The translations under genes were made by a program, and so were the position numbers. Positions 1-5,700 of a stretch of 5,763 bases of DNA are shown one piece after another. Location: contig DEHV01000009.1 in assembly GCA_002352105.1 (NCBI GenBank), forward strand, positions 1-5,763. The letters are read 5' to 3'. The DNA comes from Chitinophagaceae bacterium UBA2791 (GTDB lineage Bacteria; Bacteroidota; Bacteroidia; Chitinophagales; Chitinophagaceae). The notes beneath the pieces were generated by a model. It did no database searches. It saw only the letters and a program-made list of their open reading frames with translations, and was not told the DNA's origin. Position 1 is the first letter of the stretch. Each line of letters starts with the position of its first letter.

Positions 1-1166
1 ATCCGGAATTGGATTCCAACTCCTTCCAATACCTTTAATATCTGCGAAAGCTGTAAGTTTCTCTGAACCTTTCCATTGAACTGTTTCTTGGGAATATCAT
101 TTTCAAACCTGACATCGATATCATACCATCTTTCCAACTGGCGCATTACGGTATATACATCGTCATCATTGAATATGAACAACCCTTTTTTCCAGCCCAT
201 GACCTGCTCGAGATCAGGCGATTTATCGATAATGATGTTTTCATTGCTTAATCGCGCCTGCTGCCCCGAAAGGAGCGATTGTGTTTTACCGGAATAGCTA
301 ACCCGGACAGCGCCTTCGAGTAAAGTAGTATTTATACTGTTCTCATTCAAATACGCATTCACATTAAAATGCGTACCCAATACCTCCACCGAACTTGTTT
401 CATTGATCAGCGCTTTAAAAGGCATACCGGGATGCTTAGCAACCTCAAAATATACTTCCCCGGTAATATGAACGATCCTCTCTTTCCCGCTGAAAGCAAT
501 AGGGAACCGGATAGATGACGCGGAATTCAACCATGCCATGGTGCCGTCGGGCAACTGTATCTGGAACTGGCGGCCTTTGGGCGTGGTTATCGTATTGTAT
601 GATGCTTCGCCTGTCGTTTCCCCTGTTGGGCTGTAGCTCAACTGCCGGCTTTTTAAAACCACCTGCGCGCCATTTTGATTAGCGACCACCCCGTTGCCCA
701 AACTGTCGAGAACTACCTGCGTGCCGTCGGCCAAGGTAAGAATGGCGCCGTCCCTGCCCGGGGCTATGTCTGCTGCCGAAACCGATACAACTGGCTGCGG
801 CATATCTTTTTCGTTGGCTTTCCAGAAATAAGCGCCGGCAGCCATTACAAGGATAACTGAAGCTGCAACCCAGCCCCAGCGACGCAGGAAATAGACTCCG
901 GGAATCGTTCTATCTGCATCATTTGCGTTTGAAGTTTCCTCGCCGTCATGCAAATGATCCATAACGTATTGCCGTATCCTGTGATCTATTTCAGGGAGGG
1001 TGTACTCTTGCCGCATTTGCGTCCTAAACAGATCGCTAAACTCCTGGTCTAAAATAAGTTCGCTGTCGTCTTCCGACAACAGATATCGCAATTGATCCAG
1101 TTCCTCTGCTGAAAGTTTTTCCGTTAAATATTTTTGTATTAAATTCCGTAATAGTGATCTATTCAT
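1..1166 (-). CDS. FecR-family anti-sigma factor (3' end cut by window edge)
   Basis: This is an inner-membrane anti-sigma factor that is expected to hold the adjacent ECF sigma factor and to release it when an outer-membrane receptor signals. I translated 388 codons from the ATG at 1166 with no stop; the frame runs off the window with two bases left over. The N-terminal cytoplasmic part (residues 1-95, with LTEKLSAEELDQL) is the sigma-binding region. One membrane segment lies at about 97-115 (WGWVAASVILVMAAGAYFW). The periplasmic FecR domain lies at about 190-290, with TPKGRQFQIQLPDGTMAWLN, then FSGKERIVHITGEVYFEV and VLGTHFNVNAY. A DUF4974-like C-terminal domain starts near 328 (KKGLFIFNDDDVYTVMRQLE) and reaches FNGKVQRNLQLSQILKVLE, so probably only a short tail is missing. 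It starts 106 bp after the sigma gene on the same strand, the usual sigma/anti-sigma order. The start has only a weak AAAGAAA-type upstream sequence. The family call is firm; the signal sensed is unknown. Confidence 0.93.
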   Translation of the reverse strand, partial: MNRSLLRNLIQKYLTEKLSAEELDQLRYLLSEDDSELILDQEFSDLFRTQMRQEYTLPEIDHRIRQYVMDHLHDGEETSNANDADRTIPGVYFLRRWGWVAASVILVMAAGAYFWKANEKDMPQPVVSVSAADIAPGRDGAILTLADGTQVVLDSLGNGVVANQNGAQVVLKSRQLSYSPTGETTGEASYNTITTPKGRQFQIQLPDGTMAWLNSASSIRFPIAFSGKERIVHITGEVYFEVAKHPGMPFKALINETSSVEVLGTHFNVNAYLNENSINTTLLEGAVRVSYSGKTQSLLSGQQARLSNENIIIDKSPDLEQVMGWKKGLFIFNDDDVYTVMRQLERWYDIDVRFENDIPKKQFNGKVQRNLQLSQILKVLEGVGIQFR

Positions 1167-1272
1167 GATTTTTCTTTAAAAGCAATTCTACCCCAAAACC
1201 CATCTTCTATCAATATAAAGACGCAATAGAAAAAAAACACATAGCGTGCAGGGGAATATTTTTCTACTTTTT

Positions 1273-1854
1273 TTAGAAATGAACGATCGCATGAATAAAC
1301 GCCAATACGGTCAGGTCGGGGTGATTGCGGAGTTCCGCCCGGACAAAGCTTAGGGCGGCAATAAGTTGCTGATTAACCGTGCCTGTAGATATTCCTAGTT
1401 CGCTGGCTATTTGTTGATGGGTTTTATCCTCTAAACGGCTCATGATAAATACCTGTTTCCGCCTTGGAGGGAGCCGGTCAATAATTTTCCCTAACCGGCC
1501 GTTCAATTCCTTAAACTGTAATTGCTGCTCTGGCGACCAGTCGGACCCGGAATCTGGAACTGGACCGCCGACTTTAAATTTCTTCCGGAGATCGGAGATC
1601 GTATAATTTCTTGTAATGATATACAGATAATTTTCAAACGAAAGGATCTCCGATAGTTCCCGGCGCTTATTCCAAATCTTTAAGAAAATATCCTGCGTAA
1701 TTTCTTCTGCCCTAGCGGGCGACTTAAGAATACTCAGCACATGCATATAAATAGGCAGCCGGTACCTGTCGAACAGAACGGCAAAAGCCCTCTCATCTCC
1801 TTCCGCAATACGCAGAAGCAGTTCCCTCTCATCATATATTTGTTTAGGTAACAA
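1273..1854 (-). CDS. ECF RNA polymerase sigma factor, FecI-like
   Basis: A 193-residue extracytoplasmic-function sigma factor that directs RNA polymerase to target promoters once freed from its FecR partner. Region 2 spans about residues 21-90: ERAFAVLFDRYRLPIYMHVL, then the core-binding stretch AEEITQDIFLKIWNKRREL and the promoter-melting part NYLYIITRNYTISDLR. Region 4 spans about 115-172: IIDRLPPRRKQVFIMSRLED followed by the helix-turn-helix HQQIASELGISTGTVNQQL. The length is normal for the family. The chosen start is TTG at 1854: an in-frame TGA lies three codons upstream, and the first in-frame ATG is codon 37, inside region 2. GAAGG lies a few bases upstream of the TTG. The rare start suggests low expression. 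The gene heads a probable two-gene unit with the FecR gene. The last residues (AFIHAIVHF) are hydrophobic and lie beyond region 4. The family call is very secure; the regulon is not visible here. Confidence 0.93.
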   Translation of the reverse strand: MLPKQIYDERELLLRIAEGDERAFAVLFDRYRLPIYMHVLSILKSPARAEEITQDIFLKIWNKRRELSEILSFENYLYIITRNYTISDLRKKFKVGGPVPDSGSDWSPEQQLQFKELNGRLGKIIDRLPPRRKQVFIMSRLEDKTHQQIASELGISTGTVNQQLIAALSFVRAELRNHPDLTVLAFIHAIVHF

Positions 1855-1867
1855 TTGCCTTCAATTA

Positions 1868-1882
1868 ACCAACTGGGTTGGT
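1868..1882. repeat. Short inverted repeat in the sigma-factor leader
   Basis: ACCAAC (1868-1873) and GTTGGT (1877-1882) form a perfect 6-bp inverted repeat around TGG, 14 bp upstream of the TTG start of the sigma gene. In the transcript it could form a very small hairpin close to the ribosome-binding GAAGG; in DNA it could be a half-site pair. The repeat is seen directly. A function is only a guess, because a repeat this short can arise by chance. Confidence 0.3.
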
Positions 1883-1996
1883 AGTCATGAATTAAAAAAT
1901 TGACGATTCGGAATCATCATACATAAACTCCCAATTATTAATCCTCGTAAAGGATAAAATTATATGAATTTTCTGTATCATAAATAACGATTTTAA

Positions 1997-2540
1997 AAGG
2001 CGGAAGATTACACTTCAGGCTACTTTGATACGATTGAGCTGCCCTATCCTACAACACAAGCCGGGGTACTGGAAAGGTTTGAGTCGGAAAATCTTATTAT
2101 TAAATCGGCTACGGATTGGTCAATTACTCATCTTGGCGCTATTCTGTTTGCCAAAGATCTCAGGTATTTTCCCTCAGTAAGCAGAAAATCTGTCAGAATT
2201 GTCGTTTATGATGGTAAAACAAAGTGAAAACTAAAAAAGACGTAACTGATGCCAGGGGATATGCTATTGGCTTCGCGCCAATGTTGCCGTATGTCCATGA
2301 TCAGCTACCTACAAATGAAATAATCACTCAGGCGCTTCGTGAAACTGCTGAGATATATCCTGAAATTGCATTACGTGAGCTTATTGCCAATGCAGTATTC
2401 ACCAGGATTTTTCAGTTACTGGTACTGGCCCGCCTATTGAAATATTTGATGACCGTATTGAAATTTCTAACCCCGGTCAGCCATTGATAAGCCCATTAAG
2501 ATTCATTGATGAATACCAAAGCAGAAATGAAACCCTGGCT
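1997..2540 (+). pseudogene. Internal remnant of an AlbA_2/Schlafen-type ATP-binding protein, two frameshifts
   Basis: Three consecutive reading-frame pieces join into one protein of about 180 residues. Frame 2 (from 1997, just after an in-frame TAA) reads YFDTIELPYP, VLERFESENLI and ITHLGAILFAKDL, up to VVYDGKTK and a TGA at 2225. Frame 1 continues VKTKKDVTDARGYAIGFAP, QLPTNEIITQALRET and ALRELIANAV. Frame 3 (from about 2398) continues HQDFSVTGTGP, IEIFDDRIEISNPGQPLIS and FIDEYQSRNETLA. This is the middle part of the putative DNA-binding (AlbA_2) plus HATPase_c_4 proteins, often annotated as RecG-like or transcriptional regulators; RELIANA..HQDF is their conserved ATPase motif. One missing base at about 2224 (AAGTG for AAGGTG) and one at about 2397 (GTATTC for GTAATTC) explain both shifts. 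There is no start codon, no AlbA_2 domain on the left and no C-terminal part on the right. The open stretch 2224-2487 is only one piece of this remnant, not a gene. Confidence 0.82.
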
Positions 2541-2632
2541 AATGAATCATTAGCCAATATCTTCATTACCTGAGATGGCGTCATTTCACCTGCTGTTTCC
2601 AGAGCATAATCTCCAATGTTCTTTTTATTCAT
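2477..2632 (-). pseudogene. Possible 5' fragment of an unrecognised gene, reading away from abiEi
   Basis: An ATG at 2632 with AAAGAAA just upstream opens a 51-codon frame that ends at a TGA at 2477-2479. The first 30 residues (MNKKNIGDYALETAGE, then MTPSQVMKILAND) look like a real soluble N-terminus. The part after the palindrome at 2536-2556 is the antisense of the AlbA_2-type remnant, so it cannot be this gene's native continuation. I read it as the start of a gene cut off where it was joined to the remnant. I do not recognise the family. It diverges from the abiE operon and shares its upstream region, so it could once have belonged to the same accessory module. It could also be a chance frame, or a small expressed protein with a new C-terminus. 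Confidence 0.4.
2536..2556. repeat. Perfect 10-bp inverted repeat at a gene-fragment junction
   Basis: TGGCTAATGA (2536-2545) and TCATTAGCCA (2547-2556) are exact reverse complements around a single A. The AlbA_2-type homology ends at RNETLA, whose last two codons (CTG GCT) run into the left arm. The opposite-strand frame starting at 2632 reads through the right arm. The palindrome therefore lies on the breakpoint between two gene fragments in opposite orientation. It is not followed by a T-run on either strand, so it does not look like an intrinsic terminator. Confidence 0.75.
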
Positions 2633-2638
2633 AGTTTC

Positions 2639-2653
2639 TTTTTACGGTAAAAA
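2639..2653. promoter_or_regulatory. Palindrome TTTTTACGGTAAAAA with a related box 50 bp away
   Basis: A perfect 7-bp-arm palindrome (TTTTTAC, G, GTAAAAA) lies directly upstream of the ATG at 2632. A similar box, TTTACGGGTAA, lies at 2691-2701, with a start-to-start distance of 50 bp. Both are in the gap between the leftward fragment and abiEi. The pair could be a two-site operator for a regulator of either gene. No regulator is identified and the boxes are short, so the function is unproven. Confidence 0.35.
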
Positions 2654-2735
2654 TCTGTGGTATTACTGTTGAATGGAGATATTGAAAATCTTTACGGGTA
2701 AGACATGATTACAGTTTAATTATGCGGGAGTGATT

Positions 2736-2774
2736 TTTTGCAAAAGTTATCAAAAAATGATACCTTTCGCAAAA
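2736..2774 (+). promoter_or_regulatory. Candidate AbiEi operator/promoter: 39-bp imperfect palindrome
   Basis: The left arm TTTTGCAAAAGTTATCA (2736-2752) and right arm TGATACCTTTCGCAAAA (2758-2774) match as inverted repeats at 15 of 17 positions around AAAAA. Each outer box (TTTTGCAAAA and TTTCGCAAAA) is itself palindromic or nearly so. AbiEi antitoxins are known to repress their own operon by binding inverted repeats upstream of abiEi, so the position fits. The same bases also fit the Bacteroidota promoter pattern: TTTG at 2737-2740, a 20-bp gap, then TACCTTTC at 2761-2768 (7 of 8 to TAnnTTTG). If both readings hold, the repressor would cover both promoter elements. The repeat is directly seen; the operator and promoter roles are inferred. 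Confidence 0.6.
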
Positions 2775-3593
2775 TCTTACTCTTTGGAAGCCTATTTACC
2801 AATAAATGATTGGGTAGAAAATCTTGCATCAAAAGGCAGACATTCTTTTAGCCTTAATGAGGTTAGGAATGCTTTTGCCAATGATACAGAAGCAGCCATT
2901 AAGCTGAAGCTAACAAGATCGGCAAGGAAAAAGAAAATAATATCCATACACAAAGGCTATTATTTAATCATTACTTCTCAATATGCTTCCCGAGGCGTCT
3001 TGCCCCCTGCACTGTTCATTGACGGACTGATGAATTTTTTGGAAAGACCTTACTATGTGGGTTTATTAAATGCCGCTGCATTTCATGGCGCTGCACATCA
3101 GCAACCACAGGAATATTTTGTAGTTACCAATTTCCCGGCATTACGATCAACAATCAAAAAGGGTATCAAGATAAATTACATCAGTAAAAAGGAAGTACCT
3201 GAATTGTATTTGGAAAAAAGAAAAACTGAAACAGGTTCTATTACTATATCTAACCCTGTATTGACAGCAATAGATTTGGTGCAGTTTGATAAACGGGTTG
3301 GCGGGCTTGATAGGGCGGCTACTGTTTTAAATGAACTGGCAGAAGCTATAAAACCGGAACAAATAACTGAACGCCTTTTACGGGAGGCGCCTGTTGCAGC
3401 TATTCAAAGGTTAGGCTTTTTATTGGAAGTAGTCTTAAAGAAGGATATTGGCAAGCATCTTTACAAAGTAAGCCAAAAAGCAGGACTTGATTTTTTCCGC
3501 ATTCCTTTGAAAACATCAGCAGTAAAAAAAGGATATCTATCAGATGAACGATGGAAAGTAATTGTGAACACAGAAATTGAAATTGATGAATGA
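2757..3593 (+). CDS. abiEi: AbiEi-type antitoxin / transcriptional repressor (type IV toxin-antitoxin)
   Basis: This is the antitoxin of an AbiE module. It counters the AbiEii toxin without stable complex formation (type IV) and represses its own operon. Numbering from an in-frame GTG at 2730 (287 residues), a winged-helix N-terminal domain covers about 25-82 (INDWVENLASKGRHSFSLNE, then KKKIISIHKGYYLI). The AbiEi core follows with SRGVLPPALFIDGLMNFLE, RPYYVGLLNAAAFHGAAHQQ and PQEYFVVT, then ISNPVLTAIDLVQFDKRVGG. The length is normal. The start is uncertain. I list the ATG at 2757 (278 residues). GTG 2730 has GGGA touching it with no spacer, and TTG 2784 would fit if the promoter in the palindrome at 2736-2774 is real. 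The stop overlaps the abiEii start (ATGA, 3590-3593), so the two are translationally coupled. The gene is more AT-rich than the flanking host genes, which suggests transfer. Confidence 0.9.
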   Translation: MIPFAKSYSLEAYLPINDWVENLASKGRHSFSLNEVRNAFANDTEAAIKLKLTRSARKKKIISIHKGYYLIITSQYASRGVLPPALFIDGLMNFLERPYYVGLLNAAAFHGAAHQQPQEYFVVTNFPALRSTIKKGIKINYISKKEVPELYLEKRKTETGSITISNPVLTAIDLVQFDKRVGGLDRAATVLNELAEAIKPEQITERLLREAPVAAIQRLGFLLEVVLKKDIGKHLYKVSQKAGLDFFRIPLKTSAVKKGYLSDERWKVIVNTEIEIDE

Positions 3594-4378
3594 TACCACA
3601 AAGCGATATTATAGAATGGAGCAATACAGTTGTATGGCGAACCAATGAACAGATTGAGCAGGATTTGGTAATCTGTCGTGCATTGGTGCAAATATTTAAT
3701 GACGACTATTTAGCCGGACATTTAGCGTTTCGGGGCGGAACAGCTTTGCATAAATTGTATTTACAGCCTCAACCTCGTTATTCTGAAGATATAGACCTGG
3801 TGCAGATGAAAGCAGAGCCAATAGGCGAAGTATTAGACAGGCTTAGGACGGTACTTGATTTCATCGGCAAAGCAAAAGTTGAGGTTGGCGACACAATGGC
3901 TACAATGAAATTCAGGTTTGAATCTGAGATAGCTCCGGTTGTACCATTACGGTTGAAGATTGAAATAAATTGCAGGGAGCATTTTGCGGAATTAGGTTGG
4001 GAAAAGAAAGATTTTAACGTGCATTCAAATTGGTTTGAAGGCTCATGTTCTTTAACCACATATAAGTTAGAAGAACTACTTGGAACAAAAATCCGTGCTT
4101 TGTATCAGCGACGTAAAGGGCGTGATTTATACGATTTGTATCAGGCATTTACCAAGAGCAATTTGAACGTAGAACTTATGCTTGAATGTTACCGAAAGTA
4201 TATGAAGTTTAGTGTTGGAAATGTTCCTTCACAAAAGGAATTTATACAAAATATGGAATTGAAATTACAAGATAAATATTTCGTAGGCGATATTGTTGGT
4301 TTGATTCGCCCTGATGAAGTGTATGACCAGAATGTTGCTTATGAGTTAGTGAAAAAAGAATTGTTTGATAAAATGTAA
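3590..4378 (+). CDS. abiEii: AbiEii/AbiGii-family nucleotidyltransferase toxin
   Basis: This is the toxin of the AbiE pair: 262 residues, in the DNA polymerase beta-like nucleotidyltransferase fold (DUF1814). Characterised relatives bind a nucleotide (GTP for AbiEii) or transfer nucleotides to tRNA ends (mycobacterial MenT), which stops growth and can limit phage. The N-terminus MIPQSDIIEW and EQDLVICRALV is typical. Motif I is FRGGTALHKLYLQPQPRYSE followed by DIDL: Gly49-Gly50 and the metal-binding Asp67 and Asp69. A third acidic position may be Glu125 in LKIEIN. The later catalytic part is LLGTKIRALYQRRKGRDLYD, with Lys167, Asp179 and Asp182. All key residues look intact, so the toxin is probably active. 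Its ATG lies within the ATGA overlap with abiEi and has no good ribosome site of its own, so translation should depend on antitoxin translation. The tRNA or nucleotide target of this member cannot be read from the sequence. Confidence 0.93.
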   Translation: MIPQSDIIEWSNTVVWRTNEQIEQDLVICRALVQIFNDDYLAGHLAFRGGTALHKLYLQPQPRYSEDIDLVQMKAEPIGEVLDRLRTVLDFIGKAKVEVGDTMATMKFRFESEIAPVVPLRLKIEINCREHFAELGWEKKDFNVHSNWFEGSCSLTTYKLEELLGTKIRALYQRRKGRDLYDLYQAFTKSNLNVELMLECYRKYMKFSVGNVPSQKEFIQNMELKLQDKYFVGDIVGLIRPDEVYDQNVAYELVKKELFDKM

Positions 4379-4406
4379 AGCAGCCCATAATCACAATAAA
4401 AACAAA

Positions 4407-4424
4407 CCAATTGAAAACTATTGG
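4407..4424 (-). terminator. Weak candidate terminator for the leftward hydrolase transcript
   Basis: Read on the minus strand, CCAAT and ATTGG pair across an 8-base loop (an extra G-C pair is possible inside) and are followed by TTTGTTTTTATTG. The T-rich tail is right for an intrinsic terminator, but the stem is short and AT-rich. It lies 75 bp beyond the hydrolase stop and between convergent genes, where a terminator is expected. On the plus strand there is no T-run after it. Confidence 0.3.
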
Positions 4425-4470
4425 AAAACAGACATCTGGCTACACATTCAATACCAGGCACAGGTATAAA

Positions 4471-4488
4471 CCAGGCTTCTCAGCCAGG
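4471..4488 (-). terminator. Hairpin just after the hydrolase stop codon
   Basis: On the minus strand, CCTGGCT and AGCCTGG form a stem with one T-T mismatch closed by a GAGA (GNRA-type) tetraloop, followed by TTTATACC. It starts 11 bases after the TAG at 4500-4502. It may be a weak terminator or a 3'-end stabilising hairpin for the hydrolase mRNA. The T-run is short, so termination here would be inefficient without help. The hairpin is visible; the role is inferred. Confidence 0.35.
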
Positions 4489-4499
4489 TAAGCGCCCGT

Positions 4500-5681
4500 C
4501 TATTTCTTATTATGGAACAGGAACAGATTATCCAGCCAGGCAAATGCATCCGCTTGCATGTCGAGGTTAAATTCATGCGGCGCATCATATAATTTGGCGA
4601 CCAGTTTATCTCCTGCTTGCTGAGACTCCCATACCTTTTTCATTTTTGCAAAAGCGTCTTCAATGGACTGCGGAGTAAACAGCTTATCGCGGTTGCCGCA
4701 TAAAAACATCATGGGCTTGGGGCAGGCGATGCTGGCCACATCGGGGAAGTCAAGGAATTTTGACAAGCCTGGATGCAGCATCGTATAGAAAGATTGCCCG
4801 TTTAGTATATTATTACCCGGATACAGCAGCCCTTTATAGGTTGTCATCCAGCATACAGAAACGCCGGCGCTGATGTGTTCGGACAATGCGGCAAGCTGCC
4901 AGACGCGATAACCGCCTACCGAGTGCCCCATTGCAGCAACGCGTCCGGCATCCACTTCGGGGCGTGTTGCCAGAAATTCCGCGGCGCGAAGGTCCTCCCG
5001 GGCGATCAGTCCGGCAAAAGACGATCCCATACCAAACAGATTAGCGGCCAGGGCCTGCTGTCCTGCATAACCGCCGCCGCCGCGATCAGACCAGTTTAAC
5101 ATATCCACCGATAAACATACATAACCCCGTTTTGCCAGTTCATCGCCGATAAACCTCCCTCCAAATTTCATTTTCCATTCCTGGGCCGATGCCATTTTCT
5201 CAGGCGTATCCCCAAACGGTTCAATTACCTTTTCTTTTCCGATATCAAACCTTGCGCCATGGTCGTGCAATAAAAGCACGGCGGGATGAGGGCCGGATGA
5301 TTTGGGAACCAGCATCAGCGCCAGCGTTCGGCTATCGCCGGTAAGATTAAAAACAATCTTGCGCGCCACATAGGTTCCGCGGTCTTCTTCCGCTATAATT
5401 TCGGGTTCAAATGCAACGGCGGGCGGATCGGCAAGCAACGACTCTTTTACCTTATTCCTGGCTTTGATCCGCCAGGATCTGAAACGGCCATGGTTTCCAT
5501 GCAGCCAGGAAAGCGGATAATCCATTCGCGAAGAAAGGCTTTCATAAAAAACAGGAACGCCTCCATGTATAACGCCAGGCATTTCAAACTTGGAATCCTG
5601 CGCGCTGACAGCGGAAGCCGATAACAGCAAGAAAACAAAACATATTAATTTTCGCATATTCTTATCCGTTTTTATGATCAT
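4500..5681 (-). CDS. Secreted alpha/beta hydrolase, Abhydrolase_7 (PF12715) type
   Basis: A 393-residue exported alpha/beta-hydrolase, probably an esterase. A signal peptide (MRKLICFVFLLLSASAVSA, cut before QDS) sends it to the periplasm or surface. The pre-fold region FRSWRIKARNKVKESLL is typical of the family. The oxyanion region is AVLLLHDHGA (134-143), then GGRFIGDELAKRGYVCLSVD and LNWSDRGGGGYAGQQALAAN. The nucleophile elbow is GHSVG with Ser254. The acid is probably Asp332 (CGNRDKLF) and the base His369 (DAPHEFN). The set is complete, so it should be active. The relatives are mostly uncharacterised Bacteroidota enzymes resembling acetyl-xylan esterases and dienelactone hydrolases; I cannot name the substrate. 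The start may instead be the ATG at 5657 (385 residues), which has GGA 8-10 bases upstream and puts the signal peptide right at the N-terminus. ATG 5681 has only an adjacent GAAG. A minus-strand frame ends at 5687, five bases upstream of ATG 5681, suggesting an operon. Confidence 0.9.
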   Translation of the reverse strand: MIIKTDKNMRKLICFVFLLLSASAVSAQDSKFEMPGVIHGGVPVFYESLSSRMDYPLSWLHGNHGRFRSWRIKARNKVKESLLADPPAVAFEPEIIAEEDRGTYVARKIVFNLTGDSRTLALMLVPKSSGPHPAVLLLHDHGARFDIGKEKVIEPFGDTPEKMASAQEWKMKFGGRFIGDELAKRGYVCLSVDMLNWSDRGGGGYAGQQALAANLFGMGSSFAGLIAREDLRAAEFLATRPEVDAGRVAAMGHSVGGYRVWQLAALSEHISAGVSVCWMTTYKGLLYPGNNILNGQSFYTMLHPGLSKFLDFPDVASIACPKPMMFLCGNRDKLFTPQSIEDAFAKMKKVWESQQAGDKLVAKLYDAPHEFNLDMQADAFAWLDNLFLFHNKK

Positions 5682-5700
5682 CTTCGTTATTCGTTTTTAT
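5651..5700 (-). repeat. Imperfect 25-bp tandem repeat covering both possible hydrolase starts
   Basis: On the minus strand, ATAAAAACGAATAACGAAGA (from 5700) and ATAAAAACGGATAAGAATAT (from 5675) are two near copies with a period of 25 bases. The first nine bases are identical, and each copy ends in its own in-frame ATG (5681 and 5657; the 24-base distance comes from a one-base indel). The copies look like a duplicated translation-initiation region. AT-rich leaders can look alike by chance, so confidence is moderate. Confidence 0.4.

Noticed and set aside
76..860. Plus-strand open frames in the first 900 bases
   Set aside because: They are antisense to the FecR gene, whose domains cover this whole stretch on the minus strand.
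1261..1279. TTTCTA / TAGAAA inverted repeat at the sigma stop codon as a terminator
   Set aside because: It is very AT-rich and is not followed by a T-run on the minus strand; the FecR gene is expected to be co-transcribed.
1959..1964. TATAAT on the minus strand upstream of the sigma gene
   Set aside because: Bacteroidota promoters do not use this box in the usual way, no good -35 partner is seen, and the region is simply AT-rich.
2224..2487. GTG-started 87-codon open frame as a gene
   Set aside because: It is the middle frame of the AlbA_2-type remnant. The homology continues in other frames on both sides, and its last 30 residues are out-of-frame translation.
3400..4059. Minus-strand open frames opposite abiEi and abiEii
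   Set aside because: They lie antisense to well-supported family genes, have no recognisable protein features, and are explained by the coding strand.
4443..4499. Open minus-strand frame continuing about 18 codons past the hydrolase stop
   Set aside because: The family normally ends near AFAWLDNLF, so the TAG is at the expected place and the short extension is most likely chance.
4379..4499. tRNA gene, attachment site or CRISPR repeat in the gap after abiEii
   Set aside because: Three CCAGG copies occur at uneven spacing. There is no cloverleaf, no regular repeat-spacer pattern, and no matching direct repeat near 1990.
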